The notes below the pieces were generated by a model, which saw only the letters and a program-made list of their open reading frames with translations, had not been told where the DNA came from and searched no databases. Shown here piece by piece: positions 37,005 to 42,399 of a DNA stretch of 42,399 nt. The position numbers were made by a program, and so were the translations under genes. Source of the DNA: a virus; IMG/VR virus record IMGVR_UViG_3300050821_003356, positions 1 to 42,399 of that record. One strand, given 5' to 3'. The first letter of the stretch is position 1. Every line of letters starts with the position of its first letter.

Positions 37005-37240
37005 TCGTGACTGACCCAGTGCCGCGAGAGCCGCGGCGGTCTGAGATTATTCACGGTTTGATCACTCTCCGTAAGTCCGGCGAACTGCAGGGAGTGTGGG
37101 TAGACTCTGACGTAATCCGCGTTCGCGAGTCTGGGCTGTTTACCGGGGCGCCGTCAAGGTTGACGTGGAAACGAGCGGCTGAGATGATCGAGCGCGCCGC
37201 GATCGCCGCGGCAGAGCGCCAAGCGAGGGAGCGCGCGTGA
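37001..37240 (+). CDS. hypothetical protein, 79 aa
   Basis: ATG in an ATGA overlap. Contains RSEIIHGLITLRKSGELQGVWVDSDVIRVRESGLF, beta-like, then SRLTWKRAAEMIERAAIAAAERQ helix. Overlaps the DNA methyltransferase GTG by four bases. No family recognised. Confidence 0.5.
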   Translation: MIVTDPVPREPRRSEIIHGLITLRKSGELQGVWVDSDVIRVRESGLFTGAPSRLTWKRAAEMIERAAIAAAERQARERA

Positions 37241-37905
37241 AGCCGTATTTCGAGCAAGATGGAATCACGATCTATCACGGCGACTGTCGGGAGATCCTAC
37301 CAACACTGTCTGTCAAGGCCATCGTCTCCGACCCGCCGTACGGAATGGCTTACGTGCCTCTCCGTGGGTCGGACGGCTCGAAGCGTTGGAGCGATCGGCT
37401 AACGCGCCGGGTCCAGGGAGATGAGAAGGCGTTTGACCCCGCACACTTGCTGGGCGATTGGCCGTGTATTCTGTGGGGCGCGCACTGGTATGCGGACAAG
37501 CTTCCGGCTTCGGGCGGTTGGCTCGTGTGGAACAAGATTCCGAACGGGCGCAAGGAAGGGTTTTTCGCTTCCGATTGCGACATGGCTTGGACAAACGTTC
37601 GTCAATCGACCCGCATGTTTGAGTTGCAATGGGGCGGCGAGGCGCGAGGCGGCGAGATGTTCTACCACCCGACTCAGAAGCCCGTTTCGTTGATGAGTTT
37701 CTCAATCCAGCAACTCGGCAAAGTTGGGTCGATTGTTGATCCCTATTGCGGCTGCGGTCCCACACTGGCCGCTGCGCGCATGTGGAATATTCCGGCCATC
37801 GGAATCGAGATCGAGGAGCGCTACTGCGAGATCGCCGCGAATCGGCTGCGTCAGGGTGTGCTCTTCGCAAATGACGCGGTTTGCGGTAGGATGGGCGCAG
37901 AGTAA
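37237..37905 (+). CDS. DNA N-methyltransferase (N6-adenine or N4-cytosine), 222 aa
   Basis: GTG start. Motif IV D32-PPYGM is near the N-terminus, ILWGAHWYADKLP and the FYHPTQKP motif follow, and the SAM site D168-PYCGCGPTLAA is near the C-terminus, so this is the beta-class order (catalytic before SAM). IGIEIEERYCEIAANRL is the end of the class. The usual DPFxGSGT is DPYCGCGPT here. Orphan enzyme, no endonuclease nearby. Together with the C5 enzyme at 33470 it gives two independent modifications. The target is not readable. Confidence 0.88.
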   Translation: MKPYFEQDGITIYHGDCREILPTLSVKAIVSDPPYGMAYVPLRGSDGSKRWSDRLTRRVQGDEKAFDPAHLLGDWPCILWGAHWYADKLPASGGWLVWNKIPNGRKEGFFASDCDMAWTNVRQSTRMFELQWGGEARGGEMFYHPTQKPVSLMSFSIQQLGKVGSIVDPYCGCGPTLAAARMWNIPAIGIEIEERYCEIAANRLRQGVLFANDAVCGRMGAE

Positions 37906-37910
37906 ACCCT

Positions 37911-38357
37911 TTGCCACCAACAATCATTGACAGTAGTAGGCACCAAAAGCGATTCCTCGCCGCATTTAGCGCGTGTGCCTCGGTCATCCAGGCGGCGCGA
38001 TGGGCGAAGATCAACCGCCAGTGCCACTACAACTGGCTGAGAGAAGATCCGACCTACCCACAGCGCTTCAAGGACGCCACGGAAGCGGCGTCCCGAACGC
38101 TGGAGGATGAAGCCGTACGGCGCGCCCACGAGGGCCTTAGAAAGCCTGTACGCTACAAAGGCAAGATAGTCGGATATGAGACCGAATTCAGCGACTCACT
38201 GCTGATCGAGGTACTGCGGGCCAACAGCGCAAAGTTCCGGCCTGCCCAGCGGATTCAGCACGAAGGTGCTTCCGAAGGCGGCGCGCCAGTAAAGATCATT
38301 GTCGAGTATGAAGACCGTCCAGCTAAGGCTACCGCGACCACACCCCGCGCAGAGTGA
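37911..38357 (+). CDS. terminase small subunit, 148 aa
   Basis: TTG start five bases after the methyltransferase stop (TTG-CCA-CCA). A TAGGAT element at about 37888 with TTCGCA 17 bases upstream could be its promoter. FLAAFSACASVIQAARWAKINRQCHYNWLRED is the helix-turn-helix of small terminases, followed by helices (AASRTLEDEAVRRAHEGLRKPVRYKG, then FSDSLLIEVLRANSAKFRP). It recognises phage DNA for packaging. The gene overlaps the large subunit start by 50 bases. Confidence 0.85.
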   Translation: MPPTIIDSSRHQKRFLAAFSACASVIQAARWAKINRQCHYNWLREDPTYPQRFKDATEAASRTLEDEAVRRAHEGLRKPVRYKGKIVGYETEFSDSLLIEVLRANSAKFRPAQRIQHEGASEGGAPVKIIVEYEDRPAKATATTPRAE

Positions 38358-39552
38358 AGTGCTGGCCAACCGCCGGCGCTTCAACGCGCTCTGTTGCGGG
38401 CGCCGGTGGGGCAAGACCACCATCGCTATGGAGGTGATCGTCAGACTGCTGCTGGAGGGCAAGCCTGCGGCCTGGTTCGCTCCAACCTACCGCCTGCTGA
38501 AAGATGCCTGGGCACAGATCAAGCAAACCCTGGAGCCCGTCACAGAGCGCAGCCTAGAGGCCGAGCGGCTCGAGGTGATCGGCGGTGGATCGCTGGAATG
38601 CTGGTCGCTCGACAAGCCCGACGCCGGACGCGGCCGCGCGTATGCCGGCATCATCATCGATGAGGCTGCTATCGTGCCGAACTTCGAGGCCGCTTGGGAG
38701 CAATCCGTTCGCGCGCAGCTTTCCGACTATCGCGGCGAAGCGTGGTTTCTCAGCACGCCGAAAGGAACCGCGAGTTACTTCCACACACTCTACCAGAGAG
38801 GCCAAGCGCACGAACCGGGATGGGCGAGTTGGCAGATGCCGACGGCAACAAATCCGTTTATCGATGCGCAAGAGATTGCGGACGCCCAGGCGGATCTGAC
38901 GGATCTGGCGTTCGCTCAAGAGTACCTCGCGCAATTCGTAGTCTGGGCCGGCGCCGTCTTCCGTCGCATCACCGATTGCGTTGGCGAAATCTCGCGCGCA
39001 CCGGCGGCGATGATCGGCGTCGATTGGGGGCGCACGGGAGATTACACGGTGTTCGTCGCGCTGGGTCCGACTGGACAGGTGGTGGACATCGATCGATTCC
39101 GCGGCATCGAGTACGGAGCGCAGCGCGCGCGGCTGATCGAATTCTGGAAGCGCAACGGCGCCCGCTGTTGGATCGTGGCCGAAACCAACTCGATGGGTGG
39201 TCCCGTGGTGGAGCAACTCCAGGCGGATCGATTGCCAGTAGCCGGATTTCTGACCACCGGCCCGAGCAAGGCATCGATCATTCAGGGCCTAGCCCTGGCT
39301 TTCGAGCGCGGCACGATCCGCATTCCGAATGACCCGGTTCTGATCGGCGAGCTTCAGGCATTCGAGGGCACGCGGTCGCCATCCGGCAATATGCGATACA
39401 GCGCGCCGGCTGGCTTGCACGATGACACTGTGATGGCTCTGGCGATTGCCTGGCAGGCGCTCACTGGTCCGCGAGAGGAGACGCGCTATATTGATCCGCG
39501 ATCCGGCGCGATGAGCGCCGCACCTCAACGCTACACCATCAGCCCGATCTAA
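38308..39552 (+). CDS. terL: terminase large subunit, 414 aa
   Basis: Packaging motor and DNA-cutting nuclease. I choose ATG 38308; a TTG at 38299 is possible. Walker A is G31-RRWGKTT, Walker B is IIID118-E119-AA, and the coupling motif is STPKG near residue 148. The nuclease domain has D239 (GVDWGRTGDYT), an ETN near residue 292 and the D372-D373 pair in HDDTVMAL. Short for a terminase (many are 450-600 aa) but all catalytic motifs are present. Cutting style (cos, pac or headful) cannot be decided here. Confidence 0.92.
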   Translation: MKTVQLRLPRPHPAQSEVLANRRRFNALCCGRRWGKTTIAMEVIVRLLLEGKPAAWFAPTYRLLKDAWAQIKQTLEPVTERSLEAERLEVIGGGSLECWSLDKPDAGRGRAYAGIIIDEAAIVPNFEAAWEQSVRAQLSDYRGEAWFLSTPKGTASYFHTLYQRGQAHEPGWASWQMPTATNPFIDAQEIADAQADLTDLAFAQEYLAQFVVWAGAVFRRITDCVGEISRAPAAMIGVDWGRTGDYTVFVALGPTGQVVDIDRFRGIEYGAQRARLIEFWKRNGARCWIVAETNSMGGPVVEQLQADRLPVAGFLTTGPSKASIIQGLALAFERGTIRIPNDPVLIGELQAFEGTRSPSGNMRYSAPAGLHDDTVMALAIAWQALTGPREETRYIDPRSGAMSAAPQRYTISPI

Positions 39553-39769
39553 CGGCACGAAGCACAGCTAGCTGGTCGCGTCGGCGGTGTGCGCCGGAGA
39601 AGAACACAAGAGTATTAAATCTCCAAGGTTGATGCGCGCGAACCCGCGATTATATCGGCGTGCTGGCGCGACCGTCAAATCACAAAAACTTATAGCCATA
39701 TAACGGGTGGTACTTTTCCAGAGATGTGGCCATTGCAATCTTGTGAGTGTTTAGGGCATTATTGGACTC
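39553..39769. other. 217-bp non-coding gap with a long stem structure and promoter
   Basis: No gene fits here. GGTCGCGTCGGCG (39574-39586) can pair with TGCTGGCGCGACC (39661-39673): 13 pairs including three G-U, which favours an RNA structure. A 10-bp palindrome CAGCTAGCTG (39565-39574) abuts it. The right half is locally AT-rich. A promoter TTGCAA (39733-39738), 18 bases, CATTAT (39757-39762) ends seven bases before the ATG at 39770. A packaging or replication site is possible because the gap follows the terminase genes. Confidence 0.45.
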
Positions 39770-39937
39770 ATGAAATTACTGAGCGTCATGATTTCCGACG
39801 ACGCGTACATGGCGGCCAAGGTGGCGACAGCCAAATCAGGCCTGTTGTTGCGGCTGTGGGTGGAGCGCGCCGTCGAGACGCAAGCTGGCGTTGAGGAGCA
39901 TGACCGCAAGCACGTCGAGCGAAAGGCGGCGAAGTGA
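39770..39937 (+). CDS. small helical protein, 55 aa
   Basis: First gene of the accessory block. ATG seven bases after a CATTAT -10-like element, with no Shine-Dalgarno. Sequence [42 protein letters not shown] is a helical, charged peptide with a ribbon-helix-helix-like look (no clear family match). It ends with a TGATG overlap to the next gene. Confidence 0.55.
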   Translation: MKLLSVMISDDAYMAAKVATAKSGLLLRLWVERAVETQAGVEEHDRKHVERKAAK

Positions 39938-40113
39938 TGCCGTTCGCATTCTACTGCGCGCTGTTCGCCTTCCTGGTCGCCACGCTGATCGTGCCCGCCG
40001 GCGCGCAGATGATCGGGCGACTGATCGAGATGGCCGGCCAGGCGCTGCAACTGCACGGCGAGGGATTGCAGGACGCGTACGCGATCTACCGCGAGAGGTG
40101 GAAGGCGCGATGA
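39937..40113 (+). CDS. small membrane protein, 58 aa
   Basis: ATG in a TGATG overlap; a GTG at 39934 is possible. Hydrophobic start ([23 protein letters not shown]), then an amphipathic helix ([30 protein letters not shown]). One membrane span with a cytoplasmic or periplasmic helix. A holin or a surface-exclusion peptide is possible. Ends in an ATGA overlap with the HNH gene. Confidence 0.55.
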   Translation: MPFAFYCALFAFLVATLIVPAGAQMIGRLIEMAGQALQLHGEGLQDAYAIYRERWKAR

Positions 40114-40655
40114 GTGTAACCCACCAAGATTTATCTGGACGCATGTTCGGGGCGTGGCTGGTATTAGAGCGAATCCCCAGAAAAGGCAGAGAAGCTGCGT
40201 GCCGCTGTGCATGTGTGTGTGGCGCGATAAGATTGATTGCTGGGGGCTCTCTCAAGAATGGACACTCATCTAGCTGTGGGTGTGTTTCTAGGGCCTTTCA
40301 TAGCATCCTTAAACGTCGCCACGGAATGTCCGATACTCGCTTGTATCACGTTTGGGGATCAATGGTGCAGCGATGCAGAAATCCAAAATCTGGCGGGTAT
40401 CAGCACTATGGAGGCCGCGGAATCAAGGTCTGTGAGCGGTGGCTCTTGTTCGATAACTTCCTCGAAGACATGGCTCCACGACCGGATGGGATGACGCTGG
40501 AGCGAATCGATAATGACGGGCCGTACTCGCCGGATAATTGCCGATGGGCCACTCGCAAAGAGCAGCGCGCCAACCAAAGGCCAGTGGATCGCGCGCTCAG
40601 AAGCGCCTCCATGAAAGCGGTGTGGGCAAGGATGAGAGGTGCCAGTGCATCCTAA
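40110..40655 (+). CDS. HNH/AP2-type homing endonuclease, 181 aa
   Basis: N-terminal zinc domain: [23 protein letters not shown], then [11 protein letters not shown]. The HNH/AP2-type half follows: [34 protein letters not shown], then [29 protein letters not shown], a very common free-standing homing endonuclease architecture in phages. It lies between a membrane protein gene and a glycosyltransferase, so it is probably a recent insertion in the accessory block. Its end overlaps the next gene's start. Confidence 0.88.
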   Translation: MSVTHQDLSGRMFGAWLVLERIPRKGREAACRCACVCGAIRLIAGGSLKNGHSSSCGCVSRAFHSILKRRHGMSDTRLYHVWGSMVQRCRNPKSGGYQHYGGRGIKVCERWLLFDNFLEDMAPRPDGMTLERIDNDGPYSPDNCRWATRKEQRANQRPVDRALRSASMKAVWARMRGASAS

Positions 40656-41364
40656 GGTATCGGTCGTAATGCTGTTATCATCGGGCCGCGATGCGATGCA
40701 AGTTAGGGCAAGAAACTCCATACAGGCGCAGACTTACCCCAATCTGGAACTTGTCGCGTTGGACACCGCGCCGTACGTTGGTCACACAATCGGCTACATC
40801 CGTAATGTTGCGAACGCATACGCCACTGGAGAAATGATCGCGCATGCTGATGACGATGACATTAGTCATCCTCGCAGAATTGAAGAGCAGGCTGCACTTT
40901 TGCTCGCGTCCGGCAAACAGTGCGTCGGCTACCGCGAGCTGCTTTTCTGGGACACGCGCAACAAGTTCCCCAAGTCCACCATCGGCGGAATGCCAGCGAA
41001 TGAAGCGTGGCTCTACCGCAACCACCAGGCGAACTGGGCCGCGGGAGCGAGCCTGCTCTACAGGCGAGAGCTCTGGGAAAGGCAGCCATTCGACGACGCG
41101 CCGCACGAGGACATGCGGTGGATGCGCACGCCGCTGGTGAGTCGCGAGTGTCTGAGCGTCGGCACGCACATTCCCCTGCTGGCAGGCAGCGAATTCGGAA
41201 GGGAGCCCGATCCGCACCCGAGGCCAGCAGAACCCCGCATAGTGTGCGGTATCCACGCTAGCAACACCGAGGGCTACGACCGCGCGGTGATGCTGCGCAA
41301 CCCGGACGTGTGGCGACGGGCACCCGAGTTTGACGCGTACTGTGAAAGGGCGATGAGACTGTGA
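40645..41364 (+). CDS. family 2-like glycosyltransferase, 239 aa
   Basis: Start uncertain between GTG 40639 and GTG 40645; GAGAGG spaced six bases from 40645 favours the latter. The opening [17 protein letters not shown], a [14 protein letters not shown] segment and D69-DDD ([15 protein letters not shown]) are GT2 features. The middle has [25 protein letters not shown] and the end has [16 protein letters not shown]. It belongs to the circularly contiguous glycan module with the GTs at 290 and 3569. Donor unknown. Confidence 0.85.
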   Translation: MHPKVSVVMLLSSGRDAMQVRARNSIQAQTYPNLELVALDTAPYVGHTIGYIRNVANAYATGEMIAHADDDDISHPRRIEEQAALLLASGKQCVGYRELLFWDTRNKFPKSTIGGMPANEAWLYRNHQANWAAGASLLYRRELWERQPFDDAPHEDMRWMRTPLVSRECLSVGTHIPLLAGSEFGREPDPHPRPAEPRIVCGIHASNTEGYDRAVMLRNPDVWRRAPEFDAYCERAMRL

Positions 41365-41510
41365 CAGTTAGCCAACTAATAGCGGAGTTAGAAAGGCTTG
41401 AGGGAAGCGCGGAGGCTGTTGTCTGGCATCAAAGCGGGGATTGTGTGCCGCTGACCAGCGTGCGCTATCGCTTTGACGACCGGGAGCAGGTGGTGTTGGA
41501 ATGCGATTGA
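41361..41510 (+). CDS. small acidic protein, 49 aa
   Basis: GTG start in a GTGA overlap with the glycosyltransferase. Helix (QLIAELERLEGSAEAVVW), a short beta segment, then VRYRFDDREQVVLECD. It overlaps the following methyltransferase start by 10 bases. No family recognised; it is probably part of the same operon. Confidence 0.5.
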   Translation: MTVSQLIAELERLEGSAEAVVWHQSGDCVPLTSVRYRFDDREQVVLECD

Positions 41511-42121
41511 ATCTTGGCTGTTCGACGGATCTGCGCGGCGGCGATTGGGTCAACGTTGATCTCGTTGCGCCGACACAGAGCACTTCCAGAGTCCCCATCG
41601 CTACCGCCAAGTTCGAGCGCGCCGACCTCGCGCTACCGTGGCCGTGGGAAGACTCCAGCGTTGAGGAGATCTACGCTGCGGATATCTTCGAGCACATTTC
41701 AGATTGCGTGCACGTGATGCCACAGGAGTGCGCACGGTGTATTCCAAAGGGCGCTTACCCGTACGGGTCTGGCAGGAAAGAGCGTCACTGGTCTGGCCGA
41801 ATCCACGTAATGAACGAGGCGCACCGCGTGCTCAAGCTTGGCGGCATCCTGACAATGGAGTGCCCCGACGCGGCGAAGGGAGCGGGGCACTTCCAAGACC
41901 CGACACATGTGACGCCGTGGACGCCGAACGCGCTCCAGTATTACACCGACGGCTCGCCGGCACACAAGCGGTTCGCCGAGGCGTACGGCATCACGGCACG
42001 GTTCAAGATGCTCGGAGTGACGGAGCGTATGTATACCGAGTTCGCTGGCAACTCGCGATCTCGTTATGTGGTGTGCGATGTTTGGAAATTCACGGCTGTC
42101 CTGGAGGCGGTGAAATCGTGA
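41501..42121 (+). CDS. class I SAM-dependent methyltransferase, 206 aa
   Basis: ATG with a GGAG-like region in the previous gene. It opens RLNLGCS (motif I, residues 2-8) then GGDWVNVDLVAP, and the YAADIFEHIS segment (about 59-68) is the methyltransferase_11-type catalytic loop. Cysteines (about 82-85) form an inserted possible metal site in CARCIPKG. MNEAHRVLKLGGILTMECPD is the post-motif region. It is unlike the paralogues at 1066 and 1668, so it methylates something else. Neighbours suggest a sugar or glycan substrate. Ends at a GTGA overlap. Confidence 0.8.
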   Translation: MRLNLGCSTDLRGGDWVNVDLVAPTQSTSRVPIATAKFERADLALPWPWEDSSVEEIYAADIFEHISDCVHVMPQECARCIPKGAYPYGSGRKERHWSGRIHVMNEAHRVLKLGGILTMECPDAAKGAGHFQDPTHVTPWTPNALQYYTDGSPAHKRFAEAYGITARFKMLGVTERMYTEFAGNSRSRYVVCDVWKFTAVLEAVKS

Positions 42122-42366
42122 TCACGTATTCGATCGATAAGTCTCTGCCTGTGATCCACCCTGATAAATGCTGCGTGGAGTGCGTTCACATGGCGATAAG
42201 CGTAGCCATCCCTGGTTACTCAGAATCCACTCCCGGCGAAAACTTCTCGATGGAGTGCGCAAAGGATGTCTGGGATTACTGGCACGGCGCAACAGAAGAC
42301 GAATACCGCGACTGCGTGCTATCAGCGAAGCGGTGTGTTCTTTTCGAAGAGAGGGGAGCAAAGTAA
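42118..42366 (+). CDS. hypothetical cysteine-containing protein, 82 aa
   Basis: GTG start in a GTGA overlap with the methyltransferase. Contains DKCCVECVHMAISVAIP (Cys at about 18, 19 and 22), CAKDVWDYW and two later Cys, so a small metal or disulfide-bonded fold is likely. The segment C-x2-C...C...C is not a named family to me. It ends one base before the ATG of the 39-residue gene that crosses the circle junction. Confidence 0.55.
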   Translation: MITYSIDKSLPVIHPDKCCVECVHMAISVAIPGYSESTPGENFSMECAKDVWDYWHGATEDEYRDCVLSAKRCVLFEERGAK

Positions 42367-42399
42367 CATGATCTACATTATCGGTTTCGTGATTGTCTT
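42357..42399. repeat. 43-bp direct terminal repeat, right copy
   Basis: Identical to bases 1-43. It contains the end of the 82-residue gene and the first codons of the small membrane protein gene. See the left copy for interpretation. Confidence 0.9.
42368..42399 (+). CDS. start of the 39-aa membrane protein gene, cut by the window end
   Basis: The first ten codons and two bases of the gene at 12-131 recur here because of the terminal overlap. Not a separate gene. Confidence 0.85.
   Translation, partial: MIYIIGFVIV

Noticed and set aside
1-42399. tRNA genes, CRISPR arrays, integrase or attachment site
   Set aside because: No T-loop-like tRNA segments, no regularly spaced repeats and no recombinase motifs were seen by eye. 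A tRNA-scan would be decisive.

Overview
The window is a complete or near-complete genome of a tailed double-stranded DNA bacteriophage. Its first 43 bases recur exactly as its last 43, so it looks like a linearised circular (or circularly permuted) assembly of about 42,356 bp opened inside a gene. It carries terminase, portal, capsid-maturation protease, major capsid, neck, tail-tube, frameshifted tail chaperone, a 1587-residue tape measure and a large tail-tip/receptor-binding protein. This is the gene set of a long, non-contractile-tailed siphovirus with an HK97-type capsid. I see no integrase, no recognisable repressor, no DNA polymerase or primase and no tRNA, so it is probably lytic or host-dependent for replication, and the host cannot be named. 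DNA is GC-rich. Most genes overlap by ATGA, GTGA or TTGA, and GTG/TTG starts are common.

Layout on the circle: (1) 39.6 kb through the junction to 4.6 kb is an accessory block between the large terminase and the portal. It holds three family-2-like glycosyltransferases, an NAD-dependent sugar epimerase, three small-molecule class I methyltransferases, an HNH/AP2-type endonuclease and several tiny membrane proteins. It is probably a virion or surface glycan-modification module. (2) 4.6-17.5 kb is the head and neck module: portal, head morphogenesis, protease/scaffold, decoration protein, capsid, adaptor, stopper, terminator, tail tube and chaperones. It is interrupted at 8.7-10.8 kb by an HNH endonuclease and two minus-strand islands, one of which carries the HK97 gp10-like tail-completion gene in inverted orientation. 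(3) 17.5-27.4 kb is the tail: tape measure, one 1172-residue tip/receptor protein, a small minus-strand island, an Ig-like protein and a lipoprotein. (4) 27.4-37.9 kb is an early/DNA-metabolism region of many small genes: ERF annealing protein, YqaJ exonuclease, ASCH protein, RusA resolvase, two DNA methyltransferases, an ImmA-like fragment, an Hfq/Sm-like protein and a winged-helix replication protein. (5) 37.9-39.6 kb holds the terminase genes.

Regulation is unusually readable. Transcription units facing the minus-strand islands start with promoter -10 elements only 5-7 nt from the start codon, which implies leaderless mRNAs. Two early operons share a 16-bp GTTC...GAAC palindrome. Two strong intrinsic terminators and one weaker candidate are present. 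A promoter-to-terminator unit of about 100 nt at 10.05-10.16 kb could make a small RNA with an eight-U tail, and the same genome encodes an Hfq-like protein. No endolysin or holin could be recognised.
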